DNA of 64,000 nt from Comamonas testosteroni (GTDB lineage: Bacteria > Pseudomonadota > Gammaproteobacteria > Burkholderiales > Burkholderiaceae_C). Each line of letters opens with the position of its first letter. Position 1 is the first letter of the stretch. The translations under genes and the position numbers were made by a program. This document shows, in pieces, positions 1-8,697 of the stretch. Under the pieces are notes generated by a model. That model saw nothing but the letters and a program-made list of their open reading frames with translations. It searched no databases and was not told the origin of the DNA. The stretch is from NCBI RefSeq assembly GCF_030505195.1, contig NZ_CP129672.1:1364001-1428000 (forward strand), written 5' to 3'.

Positions 1-917
1 CACCGCCCCAGGAGCCGATTACCCCGATTCCGCCCACGACGCAGGAAAACCCGCGCAAGGTGGATCTGGGACGCAAGCTGTTCAACGATACAAGGCTGTC
101 ATCCGACAACTCCATCTCCTGCGCCAGTTGCCACGAGGTGAAAAAGGGCGGGGCCGATCGTAAGGCGCTGTCCAGCGGCGTACAGGGACGGCTGGGCAAG
201 GTCAACACGCCCACCGTGCTCAACAGCCGCTACAACTTTCGCCAGTTCTGGGACGGCCGCGCCGCGTCACTCGAAGAACAGGTGAAAGGCCCCCTGCATG
301 ACCCCAACGAAATGAACACCACCTGGGCGCAGGTGCTGGGCAAATTGTCCAGTGACGCAGCACTGGGCTCCGAGTTCAAGGCGCTCTACCCGAGCAGCGG
401 CATCAGTGCCAGCAACATCTCCGATGCGCTGGCCAGCTACCAAAGGTCACTCATCACTCCCAACGCGCGCTTTGACCGCTACCTGCGCGGCGACAAGAAC
501 GTACTCAGCCAGGACGAGCTGCGTGGCTACCAGCTGTTCAAGTCCTATGGCTGCGTGGCCTGCCACCAGGGCGTCAATGTCGGCGGCAACATGTTCCAGA
601 CCTTTGGCGTCATGGGTGACTATTTCAGCCAGCGAGGCCAGCCGAGCGACGCCGATCTCGGGCGCTACAACGTCACCAAGAATCCGGATGACAAGCATGT
701 GTTCAAGGTCCCCAGCCTGCGCAATGTGGCCTTGACGGCCCCCTACTTCCATGACGGCTCGGCCAAGACGCTTGAAGACGCAGTCGATGTGATGTTCCGC
801 TATCAGCTCGGGCGCAGTGCCCCTGAGCTGGACAAGAAATACATCATCAAGTTTCTTCACACCCTGACTGGCGAGCTCGACGGCCAGCCACTGAAGCATT
901 GGGCTCAAGAACCCTGA
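1..917 (+). CDS. Di-haem cytochrome c peroxidase / MauG family protein, 5' end missing
   Basis: The reading frame is open to the left edge of the window, so the N-terminus with its signal peptide is missing; about 304 residues are visible. Two c-type haem sites are seen: CASCH at 120-134 and CVACH at 552-566, the layout of bacterial di-haem peroxidases that reduce H2O2 in the periplasm using small cytochromes. Other family hallmarks are FWDGRAASLEEQ in the first domain and KVPSLRNVALTAPYFHDGS with a C-terminal QLGR segment in the second. The stop lies 7 bp before the histidine kinase start, which suggests co-transcription with the two-component genes. A MauG-like or other di-haem oxidase role cannot be excluded. 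Confidence 0.9.
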   Translation, partial: PPQEPITPIPPTTQENPRKVDLGRKLFNDTRLSSDNSISCASCHEVKKGGADRKALSSGVQGRLGKVNTPTVLNSRYNFRQFWDGRAASLEEQVKGPLHDPNEMNTTWAQVLGKLSSDAALGSEFKALYPSSGISASNISDALASYQRSLITPNARFDRYLRGDKNVLSQDELRGYQLFKSYGCVACHQGVNVGGNMFQTFGVMGDYFSQRGQPSDADLGRYNVTKNPDDKHVFKVPSLRNVALTAPYFHDGSAKTLEDAVDVMFRYQLGRSAPELDKKYIIKFLHTLTGELDGQPLKHWAQEP

Positions 918-924
918 ACACGCT

Positions 925-2769
925 ATGACTACAAAATCGATACCCAGGCGTGGTTCGCTGCGCTGGGTCTATGCACTGGTCGCACTCCTGCTCATTACCG
1001 TGCTGGTGTTCCTGGTGCTGCAGACCCGCGCCATCAACCTCAACGCCAGCAATGAAATCATCGGCACGCTGCGTAACCTCAAACAGGTAGACGCGGATTG
1101 GAACGTGGACGTGCTGCGCGCCAAGACCGGCCTGAGCACCAACTACGATCAGGTGGCAAGTCCTTTGCCGCTGATCGCACAGCTGGAAAAGCAGTTGAGC
1201 GAAACCACCGCCGAATACTGGCTGGGCAGGCATGAGAGCGTCTCGCGCATGCGTCCGCTGCTCGATCACTTTAGCAAGCTGATGGAGCAAAAAATTGCGT
1301 CGATCGAGCACTTCAAATCGCAAAACGCGATCTTGCAGAACTCCTCACGCTTTCTCCCCCTGGCTGCCACCGAGCTGGCGCAGGCACTGCGCAACAGCTC
1401 GCAGGCCCCGGATCAGCGACAGCGCGCCGAAGAGCTGCTCAACCAGATACTGGCCAGCTCCATGAGCTACGCCCAAACGCCCGATCCGGAGCTGCGCAAG
1501 TTGATCAGCGACAACGCCACCGCCCTGCAAGCCCTGGCCCAAAGCCAGGATCTGCAGACGCTGGCCGACACCTTTGTCGCCCATGTCCACTCCATGCTGC
1601 GCCAGCAAGAACGTGGCGACCAATTGCTTCAGACGCTGGCAAGCCTGCCGACCGCGAAGGCTATCGACGATCTGTCCGACGCCCACACGCAAGAAAACGA
1701 CCAATTGCTCGCAGGCCTGCAAGGCTACCAGCGCGCGCTGGCCATTTACTCGACCTTGCTGTTGCTGCTGCTGGCTTTTGTAGGCTGGAAACTGTTTCGC
1801 AACTATCAGTTGCTCAACCAGACCAACAACACGCTGGCCCAGGCCAATACCGCACTGGAACGCAGCCACCAGGAGCTCCAGGAATCACAGGTCCAGCTGG
1901 TGCAATCCGAAAAGATGTCTGCCCTGGGCCAGATGGTGGCCGGCATCGCCCACGAGATCAACACACCGCTGGCTTATGTCAAAAGCACTTTCAGCATCGT
2001 GCGCGACCAGTTGGGTCCCTTGGACGAGTTGAGCCAGCACAGCAAGGCCCTTACCCAGGCCATGCGAGCGCCGCAGCGCGACCAACAGCTGCTGAACCAG
2101 CATTTTCAGCGCGTCGAGCAGTTGGCTGCCGACCTCAACGACCAGCAGGTGATGCCTGAGATGAACAAGCTGCTCGATGATGGCGTGCACGGCATTGAGC
2201 AGATTTCCGAGATCGTGCTGAACCTCAAGAACTTCAGCCGTCTGGACCGAGAACGCATCACCGACTTCTCGGTCGAGGCCGGTCTGGAAAGCACTTTGCT
2301 GCTGGCGCGCAACCTGCTCAAGAACCATATCGAGATCCGCAAGGACTACGGCCAGATCCCCGAGATCTCGGGCTCGCCGTCCCAGATCAACCAGGTCTTC
2401 CTGAACCTGATCACCAATGCAGCCCAGGCCATGCCCGAGCGCGATACGCCCAACATCATCACGTTGCGCACCAGCATCGCGCCCGAAGAGCATATGGTGC
2501 TGATCGAGATTCAGGACAACGGCAGCGGCATTCCCGAGGAGGTGCTGCCCCGCATCTTCGACCCGTTCTACACCACCAAGCCCATTGGCCAAGGCTCGGG
2601 CATGGGGCTGTCGATTTCCTTCAAGATCATTCAAGAGCACGGTGGTCGCATCCTGATAGACACCGTCAAGGATGCCGGCACCGTCTTCACCATCTTGCTC
2701 CCCCTGAGCAACGCCGCCACAACACCCGAAAAGGCCGCCAGCAGTGCAGACACATTGTTCTCTGACTGA
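925..2769 (+). CDS. Membrane-bound sensor histidine kinase
   Basis: The 614-residue protein has TM1 at about 13-33, a roughly 235-residue largely helical periplasmic sensor region, TM2 at about 271-291 and a cytoplasmic coiled coil. The H-box GIAHEINTP follows, with phospho-acceptor His343. The HATPase_c domain shows an N-box (NLITNAAQ, Asn498), a G1 box (DNGSGIP, Asp531), an F box (FDPFYTTK) and a G2 box (GSGMGLS). The sensor region resembles the helical DAHL-type input domain; that assignment is from memory and tentative. It sits between the peroxidase gene (7 bp) and the response regulator (39 bp), so it probably phosphorylates that regulator. The signal is unknown; a link to peroxide or respiration is inferred only from position. 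Confidence 0.9.
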   Translation: MTTKSIPRRGSLRWVYALVALLLITVLVFLVLQTRAINLNASNEIIGTLRNLKQVDADWNVDVLRAKTGLSTNYDQVASPLPLIAQLEKQLSETTAEYWLGRHESVSRMRPLLDHFSKLMEQKIASIEHFKSQNAILQNSSRFLPLAATELAQALRNSSQAPDQRQRAEELLNQILASSMSYAQTPDPELRKLISDNATALQALAQSQDLQTLADTFVAHVHSMLRQQERGDQLLQTLASLPTAKAIDDLSDAHTQENDQLLAGLQGYQRALAIYSTLLLLLLAFVGWKLFRNYQLLNQTNNTLAQANTALERSHQELQESQVQLVQSEKMSALGQMVAGIAHEINTPLAYVKSTFSIVRDQLGPLDELSQHSKALTQAMRAPQRDQQLLNQHFQRVEQLAADLNDQQVMPEMNKLLDDGVHGIEQISEIVLNLKNFSRLDRERITDFSVEAGLESTLLLARNLLKNHIEIRKDYGQIPEISGSPSQINQVFLNLITNAAQAMPERDTPNIITLRTSIAPEEHMVLIEIQDNGSGIPEEVLPRIFDPFYTTKPIGQGSGMGLSISFKIIQEHGGRILIDTVKDAGTVFTILLPLSNAATTPEKAASSADTLFSD

Positions 2770-2808
2770 GCGCGGCCCCAAGAAACCCAATCAAAGAGGA
2801 AATCCACT

Positions 2809-3750
2809 ATGGGCATGCGTCCCTGCATTCTTTTTGTGGACGACGAGGAGCGCGTAGTCAACCAGCTACGCATCATTTTTCGTCAGGACTACGAAGTCCA
2901 CACAGCCACCTCCGGTGCCGCAGCTCTGCAGATACTGCAGAGCACGCCGGTCGATGTGGTCGTCAGCGATCAGCGCATGCCGGGCATGACTGGCATCGAG
3001 TTTCTGGATCAGGTGCGAAGGCTGCAGCCGTCAGCCATGCGCTTGCTGCTTACCGGCTACTCGGACCTGGCGGCAATTGTCGGCTCGGTCAACGAGGGCG
3101 AGGTCTTTCGCTTCATCAACAAGCCCTGGGACCATGCGGAAATCCAGGCGACCATCGCCTCGGCAGTCCAGGCCGGCAGCGCGGCGCGAGTGGCTGCCGT
3201 CCCGACCGATCAGGCTGTGCAGGATTTCATGGTACAGGCTGCGCAACGCCCGCAGGTACTGATCATCGACGACCAGCGCTCGGATCTCGACGCCATCGCC
3301 CAGTTACTGGGCGAGGACCACGCCTGTCTGACGGCCGAATCGGTGAAAGAGGCCATCGACCTGCTGTCCAGACACGATGTGGGAGTGCTCGTCACCGAGG
3401 CACGTGTCGGCAATAGCGACGTGGGCCACTTTCTGCATCTGCTCAAGCGCCACTACCCGCTGATCAATACCGTCATGCTCACCCGCGCCAGCGATGCCGA
3501 TCTGGTGATCCGTCTCATCAACACGAGCCAGATCTTTCGCTTTGCCACCAAGCCGCTGCGCAAGAGCGTGCTGCAACTGGCCGTGTCTGCGGCGATGAAG
3601 GAGCACGGACGCTTTCGCATATCGCCCGAACTGGCCCACCGTCACCTGGTGGCCGAGGACAAGGAGGCCAGCAGCGACAGCGTGCTCCTTGGCAGCATCG
3701 TGCAAAGCCTCAAAAGCCTGCGCAAGCGCGTCACCGGCCTGTGGAAGTGA
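2809..3750 (+). CDS. Response regulator with two receiver domains and no DNA-binding domain
   Basis: The 313 residues hold two CheY-like receivers and no recognisable HTH, GGDEF or HD-GYP output. Receiver 1 (about 5-120) has the acidic pair VDDEE, acceptor Asp54 in VVVSDQRMP, and a switch Thr and Lys in LLLTGYS and NKPWD. Receiver 2 (about 147-265) keeps the acidic pair IIDDQ and a KPL lysine, but the acceptor position reads VLVTEARVG, so Glu197 replaces Asp. A Glu there can mimic a phosphorylated state, so receiver 2 may be locked or may serve for dimerisation. The RBS is AGAGGAAA just before the ATG. A rho-independent terminator follows at 3790. Partners downstream of phosphorylation are unknown. 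Confidence 0.88.
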   Translation: MGMRPCILFVDDEERVVNQLRIIFRQDYEVHTATSGAAALQILQSTPVDVVVSDQRMPGMTGIEFLDQVRRLQPSAMRLLLTGYSDLAAIVGSVNEGEVFRFINKPWDHAEIQATIASAVQAGSAARVAAVPTDQAVQDFMVQAAQRPQVLIIDDQRSDLDAIAQLLGEDHACLTAESVKEAIDLLSRHDVGVLVTEARVGNSDVGHFLHLLKRHYPLINTVMLTRASDADLVIRLINTSQIFRFATKPLRKSVLQLAVSAAMKEHGRFRISPELAHRHLVAEDKEASSDSVLLGSIVQSLKSLRKRVTGLWK

Positions 3751-3789
3751 GCGACTGAGCTGCCAATTCGAGCGACAAATTCGAGCGAC

Positions 3790-3821
3790 AAAAAAGGGGC
3801 GCTTGCCGCGCCCCTTTTTTT
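3790..3821. terminator. Bidirectional rho-independent terminator between the response regulator and dedA
   Basis: A GC-rich stem (ggggcgc / gcgcccc, loop ttgcc) is flanked by an A-run on the left and a T-run on the right, so it can end both the + strand regulator operon and the - strand DedA gene. Confidence 0.85.
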
Positions 3822-3842
3822 GCTGCATGCCCGGTCATGGAC

Positions 3843-4499
3843 TCAGGCAGGCTTGCCAGTCTTTTCCTTGCTGCCGGCGCGCCAGGCACCGAAGATGGCG
3901 ATCAGGCCCGGCACCAGGATCAGGCCCCAGATGATTTTCTCGAGATTGTTCTTCACCCACTCCATATTGCCGAAGAAGTAGCCTGCAGCGCTGATGCCCA
4001 CCACCCACAGCACGGCCCCCACGACATTGAACATGCTGAACTTGGCGCGGCTCATATGAGCCACACCGGCAACGAAAGGCGCAAAGGTGCGGATGAAAGG
4101 CATGAAGCGCGCCAAGATGATGGTCACGCCGCCATAGCGCTCATAGAAGTTGTGGGCCTGGTCAAAAGCCTTGCGGTTGAACCAGCGCGAATCCTCCCAC
4201 TGGAACACCTTGGGCCCCAGGTAGCGGCCTATCGTGTAATTGCTCTGGTCGCCCAGGATGGCTGCGGCCAGCAGCACCACCACCGCCAGCGGGTAACTCA
4301 TGTAGCCGGCACCGCACAGCGCGCCGACGATGAACATCAGTGAGTCACCGGGCAGGAAAGGCATGACCACCACACCGGTTTCGACAAACACGATGATGAA
4401 CAGCAGGGCATACACCCAGGGCCCATAGGCCACGACAAAGGCTTCCAGATGCTTGTCGATATGCAGGATGAAGTCGATCAGAAACTGAATGATTTCCAA
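3843..4499 (-). CDS. DedA family inner-membrane protein
   Basis: From a TTG start the protein has 218 residues, the usual DedA length. The frame extends upstream to an ATG at 4658, but those extra 53 residues do not look like family sequence, while LEIIQFLIDFILHIDK at the TTG does, and AGGA lies about 7 bases upstream. Family motifs include FVETGVVVMPFLPGDSLMF and, in the second half, the conserved region FARFMPFIRTFAPFVAG. DedA proteins (VTT/SNARE-associated Golgi fold) sit in the inner membrane and are implicated in lipid-carrier flipping and membrane potential homeostasis. It appears to be a single-gene unit ending at the terminator at 3790-3821. Confidence 0.88.
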   Translation of the reverse strand: MEIIQFLIDFILHIDKHLEAFVVAYGPWVYALLFIIVFVETGVVVMPFLPGDSLMFIVGALCGAGYMSYPLAVVVLLAAAILGDQSNYTIGRYLGPKVFQWEDSRWFNRKAFDQAHNFYERYGGVTIILARFMPFIRTFAPFVAGVAHMSRAKFSMFNVVGAVLWVVGISAAGYFFGNMEWVKNNLEKIIWGLILVPGLIAIFGAWRAGSKEKTGKPA

Positions 4500-4880
4500 A
4501 ACACGGTCCTCAAAAATGGATTGGCATACCAGCGTATGCCGGCCAGTAATGTACTGCGCCCCCAAAGCCCGCAGACGCTCCACCCCTTGCTGGAGCGCCA
4601 TGTTTTTGAGAGCAAACTCACAGCTGCTTGCAGACTGCAACAAGGCCGGCCTTTTCATGCTGGTTTGTTACAAGTTTTGATAAAACTAAACGTCAACAAT
4701 ACGTCAGCTTGGCATTTCTGCTGGCACAGTAGAGCTGTGTCGCCGCAAGCCGTGCATTGCAAATCACGACATCGGCCCCCTGGCCAACAAAGTCCGGTGT
4801 CTCCAGCCTCCCGCATGTGCAGGAGTGGGCACAGAGACCAGACCGCTTTCCATAACTAGCACGACGAGAGGAATACGAAC

Positions 4881-5126
4881 ATGAAGACATTCACCATGCG
4901 CTATGGCAAGGCCCTGACTCTGGCAGCCGCACTGACCGGCGCCCTGGCACTGGGCGGCTGCGCCCATGGCCCCAGCCGTCAGCAAGTCGGTATCGGCGCA
5001 GGTGCCGTGGCCGGCGGTGCAGTGGGCAATGTGCTGTTTGGCGGCCCCGTGGGCACCATCGGCGGTGCTGCCGCCGGCGCGCTGATCGGTAACGAGCTGA
5101 CCAAGGGCGGCCACCGCCACCGCTAA
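4881..5126 (+). CDS. Small glycine-zipper outer-membrane lipoprotein (OsmB/SlyB-like)
   Basis: The 81-residue protein has a signal peptide ending in a lipobox (ALGGC, lipidated Cys about residue 27) and then a glycine zipper with repeated GAGAVAGGAVG and GTIGGAAAGALIG spacing, ending in a basic tail (HRHR). Glycine-zipper lipoproteins of this size are envelope proteins induced by osmotic or other stress in enterobacteria. The RBS GAGAGGAA lies about 7 bases before the ATG. A strong terminator follows, so it is probably monocistronic. Its exact role here is not shown by the sequence. Confidence 0.85.
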   Translation: MKTFTMRYGKALTLAAALTGALALGGCAHGPSRQQVGIGAGAVAGGAVGNVLFGGPVGTIGGAAAGALIGNELTKGGHRHR

Positions 5127-5151
5127 GCCCTGCGAGCGCCGCGGGCCGAAT

Positions 5152-5184
5152 AAAGAGCTGCCAGAAATATTCCGGCAGCTCTTT
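5152..5184 (+). terminator. Rho-independent terminator after the glycine-zipper lipoprotein
   Basis: An 11-bp inverted repeat (aaagagctgcc / ggcagctcttt) with an 11-base loop is followed by tgtgtttt. It lies just before mutL and argues that the mutL start is downstream of it. Confidence 0.8.
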
Positions 5185-5239
5185 GTGTTTTCGCCCCTCA
5201 AAAAACTCACTTGCCGGCCGGTTTGTACAGCCGCCTAGA

Positions 5240-7573
5240 ATGGTTGCCGTGAACGCAACCAGCACCGAACTCCCCCCCTCCCCTACCGAAACCGCCGAAC
5301 AGGCTGCCCCCGTGCGCCGGCCGATTCGCGATCTGCCCGACGAGCTGATCAGCCAGATCGCTGCCGGCGAGGTGGTCGAACGCCCCGCCTCCGTGGTGCG
5401 CGAACTGGTGGACAACGCCCTGGACTCGGGCGCCGGCCAGATCACCGTGCGCCTGCTGGCCGGGGGCGTGCGCCTGATCGCGGTGGAAGACGACGGCTGC
5501 GGCATCCCGCGCGACGAGCTTCCCGTGGCCCTGCGCCGCCATGCCACCAGCAAGATCAGCGATCTGCACGATCTGGAAACCGTGGCCACCATGGGCTTTC
5601 GCGGCGAGGCTCTGGCCGCCATTGCCTCGGTATCGGAAACCTCCATCTTCTCGCGCCCCGCAGGTCAGGACTCGGCCTATCTGCTGGACGCACGCAGCGG
5701 CGAGCTGCGCCCCGCCGCACGCAACCAAGGCACGACCGTGGAGGTCAAGGAGCTGTTCTTCTCCACGCCCGCGCGCCGCAAATTCCTCAAGACCGATGCC
5801 ACCGAGCTGGCGCATTGCATAGAGTCCGTGCGTCGCCATGCACTGGCACGCCCCGATGTGGGCTTTGCCATCTGGCATGAAGGCAAGCTGGTCGAGCAAT
5901 GGCGCGCGGCCGGCAGCACGCCCGACGAAGCCTTGTCGCGCCGCCTGGCCGATGTGCTGAACGACAAGTTCGTCGACAACTCGGTGGCCGTCGATCACTG
6001 GGCCGGCCCCGTCCACGTCACGGGTCGCGCCGGTATCCCGGACGCGGCGCGCTCGCGCCCCGACCACCAGTTCTGCTATGTCAACGGCCGCTTTGTACGC
6101 GACAAGGTATTGACGCATGCGGCCCGCTCTGCTTACGAGGACGTGCTGCACGGCAACAAGCAGCCGGTCTATGCGCTCTACATCGAGATCGACCCCGCGC
6201 GTGTGGATGTGAATGTGCACCCCACCAAGATCGAGGTGCGCTTTCGCGATAGCCGTGAAGTCCACCAGGCGGTGCGCCACGCGATCGAGAACGCGCTGGC
6301 CACACCGCGCGCCGCAGCCGTGGTCGAGGCGGCGGCACAGGAAGCCGCACGTCAGTCCGGCCTGATCGACGAGAGCACTGCCACGCCTGTCGCAGCCAAG
6401 GCCGCTACCAAGGCTGCGACCAAGCCCGCTGCAACCCCGGCCTGGCCGCAGACCCGCATGAGCTTTGGCGAACCCGCCGTTGGCAACCCCGTCAGCGATC
6501 TGGCCAAGCTCTGGGAGCCCATGCGCGAAGCCACTGCGGAAGCCGCACCCACCCCCGAGACCGCACTCGAGACCGCACTCGAGACTGCACCCACGCCCGA
6601 GACCGCGCCCGCGCCCCAGATGGAGACTGCGGCACCAGCCCCAGCGAGTGTCGCCGCTGCAACGCCTGCCACGCCCGCCACGCCGGAATCTGCCAGCGGC
6701 GCGATCACGACCACGATCACCAACACCACGGCCATGCCCAGCCCCGTGCCTCAGCCCGAGGCCGAGGGCATCAGGCTGCGCCCTTCGGGCCAGTCCAGCT
6801 ACTTTCAGCGCAAAGCGCCTGCTCCCCAGATGCAGGAAGCGCCAGCCGCTACGCAGATCGTTGCAGCGGCGCAACCACCAGCACAACCACTGACGACAGC
6901 CAGGCCGACGGCAGTCGCCGCCGCGCCCGCTGCCGCTGCGCAGCAGCCCGCCGCCGCTGCGGCCGACTCGGCCCCGGTCTGGCCGCTGGGCCGGGCCGTG
7001 GCCCAGCTGCACGGCGTCTATATCCTGGCCGAGAACAGCCAGGGCATGGTCATCGTGGACATGCATGCAGCCCACGAGCGCATCGTCTATGAGCAGCTCA
7101 AGAATGCCGTGAATACGGAAGGTGGCGACCAGCAGATTCCCAGCCAGCCGCTGCTGATTCCCGCCACCTTTGCCGCCACGCCCGAGGAAGTCGCCACGGC
7201 CGAAGCCCACGCCGAGACCTTGCTGACGCTGGGCATGGAGGTCTCGCCCTTCTCGCCCAAGACCCTGGCCGTGCGCGCCGTGCCGGCCACGCTGGCCCAG
7301 GGCGATGCCGTGGAGCTGGCGCGCAGCGTGCTGGCCGAACTGGCCCAGCATGACGCAACCACCGTGGTGCAGCGCGCGCGCAACGAGATTCTGGCCACGA
7401 TGGCCTGCCACGGGGCGGTGCGCGCCAACCGCAAGCTCACGCTGGACGAGATGAATGCGCTGCTGCGCCAGATGGAGGTGACCGAGCGCTCCGACCAGTG
7501 CAATCACGGCCGCCCCACCTGGCGCCAGCTGAGCATGAAGGAGCTGGATGCGCTGTTTCTGCGCGGGCGCTAA
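5240..7573 (+). CDS. mutL: DNA mismatch repair protein MutL
   Basis: MutL links mismatch recognition by MutS to strand incision. The N-terminal GHKL ATPase has QIAAGEVVERPASVVRELVDN (catalytic Glu and Asn kept), DDGCGI and TMGFRGEAL. A Pro/Ala/Thr-rich linker of roughly 230 residues follows, with tandem ETALETALETAP-like repeats. The C-terminal dimerisation domain contains D607-M-H-A-A-H-E-R-I-V-Y-E618, the metal-binding endonuclease motif of MutH-independent MutL proteins, plus ACHGAVRA and CNHGRPTW. The frame could start at 5183, but that lies inside the preceding terminator, so the ATG at 5240 is chosen (777 residues). In many proteobacteria mutL is next to miaA; here miaA is 16 kb downstream. 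Confidence 0.96.
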   Translation: MVAVNATSTELPPSPTETAEQAAPVRRPIRDLPDELISQIAAGEVVERPASVVRELVDNALDSGAGQITVRLLAGGVRLIAVEDDGCGIPRDELPVALRRHATSKISDLHDLETVATMGFRGEALAAIASVSETSIFSRPAGQDSAYLLDARSGELRPAARNQGTTVEVKELFFSTPARRKFLKTDATELAHCIESVRRHALARPDVGFAIWHEGKLVEQWRAAGSTPDEALSRRLADVLNDKFVDNSVAVDHWAGPVHVTGRAGIPDAARSRPDHQFCYVNGRFVRDKVLTHAARSAYEDVLHGNKQPVYALYIEIDPARVDVNVHPTKIEVRFRDSREVHQAVRHAIENALATPRAAAVVEAAAQEAARQSGLIDESTATPVAAKAATKAATKPAATPAWPQTRMSFGEPAVGNPVSDLAKLWEPMREATAEAAPTPETALETALETAPTPETAPAPQMETAAPAPASVAAATPATPATPESASGAITTTITNTTAMPSPVPQPEAEGIRLRPSGQSSYFQRKAPAPQMQEAPAATQIVAAAQPPAQPLTTARPTAVAAAPAAAAQQPAAAAADSAPVWPLGRAVAQLHGVYILAENSQGMVIVDMHAAHERIVYEQLKNAVNTEGGDQQIPSQPLLIPATFAATPEEVATAEAHAETLLTLGMEVSPFSPKTLAVRAVPATLAQGDAVELARSVLAELAQHDATTVVQRARNEILATMACHGAVRANRKLTLDEMNALLRQMEVTERSDQCNHGRPTWRQLSMKELDALFLRGR

Positions 7574-7584
7574 TGGCCGGGCGG

Positions 7585-7617
7585 CAATAGCCGCTCAATA
7601 GTCACTCAATAGCCGCT
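7585..7617. repeat. Three tandem 11-bp repeats upstream of the RpiR gene
   Basis: The unit caatagccgct, caatagtcact, caatagccgct is repeated head to tail between mutL and the RpiR-family regulator. Related atagcagtca-type repeats occur at 8651-8690 on the other side of the regulator gene. They could be binding sites or simple slippage products. Confidence 0.6.
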
Positions 7618-7682
7618 ACATTGCCGTTATCGACCAAAACGGCGGGCCGGGAGATCAGCGGGCCCGCCTGCCATCCGCCGTC

Positions 7683-8558
7683 ATGAACTCCAGCCCCCCC
7701 ACCCCGGAACCCGCCGAAGCCCATTCCTTCATCGCCCGCGTGCGTGCGGCCCTGCCGCAGCTGCCGCCGTCGGAGCGGCGGCTGGCGGAATTCCTGCTGG
7801 ACTTTCCCGGCAATCTGTCGAGCTACGCGGCCGCCGAGATGGCCAAGCTCACAGGGGTATCGAATGCCACGGTCACGCGCTTCATACAGCGGCTGGGCTA
7901 TGAGGGCTACGAGGATGCACGCCGCCATGCCCGTGCGCAGGGCGACAATGGCTCGCCACTGTTTCTGGCTGCCGCATCGGCCCAGGGCTGCCCTACGGCG
8001 GATGTGATCGCCACGCATCTGCGCCAGGCCTCGGAGAATCTGGCCATCACCATCGGACAGATTTCGGCAGATCAGCTCGATGCCATCGCCATGGCGCTGA
8101 TCGGCGCGCGTCAGCTGTTCTTTGTGGGCTATCGCCAGAACCGCAACTTTGCGGCCTATCTTCGCTGGCAGCTGCTGCAGGCACTGGAGATGCCCAGCCA
8201 GGTCATTCCCGGCGCTGGCGAGACCTTGGGTGAGTATGCGGCCCAGATCGGCGAAAACGATGTGGTGGTGATCTTTGCCCTGCGCCGCAGCGTGCGCGTG
8301 GTCAGCGAGTTCGCGCGCCAGGCCAGACTGCTGGGCGCCCGCCTGATCTGCATCACCGACCATGCCAGCCCGGCCCCCGAGGCGGACTGGCTGCTGCGCG
8401 TGCAGACCTCGGCGCCGGGACCGCTGGACAATCACACGGCGCTTTTCATGCTCTGCCATCTGATTGCCACGGCCACCTTGCAGCAAAGCGGGCAGCCGGG
8501 GCGCCGACATATGGCGGCCATCGAGACCAGCCACGATGCGCTGGACGAGATGCTATGA
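7683..8558 (+). CDS. RpiR/MurR family transcriptional regulator (HTH plus SIS domain)
   Basis: The 291-residue protein has an N-terminal RpiR-type helix-turn-helix at about 15-90 (SSYAAAEMAKLTGVSNATVTRF with YEGYEDAR after it) and a C-terminal SIS sugar-isomerase fold at about 125-275, which in the family binds a phosphosugar or related effector. The segments LFFVGYRQNRNFAAYLRWQL and ICITDHASPAPEADWLLRV fit SIS. It points towards the convergent racemase/MFS pair and may control it; this is inferred from proximity. The start codon is ATG. Confidence 0.88.
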   Translation: MNSSPPTPEPAEAHSFIARVRAALPQLPPSERRLAEFLLDFPGNLSSYAAAEMAKLTGVSNATVTRFIQRLGYEGYEDARRHARAQGDNGSPLFLAAASAQGCPTADVIATHLRQASENLAITIGQISADQLDAIAMALIGARQLFFVGYRQNRNFAAYLRWQLLQALEMPSQVIPGAGETLGEYAAQIGENDVVVIFALRRSVRVVSEFARQARLLGARLICITDHASPAPEADWLLRVQTSAPGPLDNHTALFMLCHLIATATLQQSGQPGRRHMAAIETSHDALDEML

Positions 8559-8584
8559 AATAAGAAGCTTACCTCGCTTGCTAT

Positions 8585-8622
8585 TCATAGATTTCAGATA
8601 CTTTTCTATCTGAAATCCATGA
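8585..8622. repeat. Long inverted repeat between the convergent regulator and racemase genes
   Basis: A perfect 10-bp core (atttcagata / tatctgaaat, loop cttttc at 8601-8606) extends with one mismatch to about 16 pairs. Because the flanking genes converge here it may act as a bidirectional terminator, though it has no clear T-run; an operator is the alternative. Confidence 0.6.
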
Positions 8623-8650
8623 TTGACGTGCGGTAATAGCTCTTTAATCA

Positions 8651-8690
8651 ATAGCAGTCAATAGTAGTCGATAGCAAGCAATAGCAGCCC
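8651..8690. repeat. Four degenerate 10-bp tandem repeats
   Basis: The units are atagcagtca, atagtagtcg, atagcaagca and atagcagccc in direct tandem, immediately beyond the end of the racemase gene. They resemble the repeats at 7585-7617. Confidence 0.55.
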
Positions 8691-8697
8691 CTATCAA

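Noticed and set aside
5207..7507. 766-codon open frame on the - strand inside mutL
   Set aside because: It mirrors the third-position GC of mutL, has no family motif, and mutL on the + strand is unmistakable.
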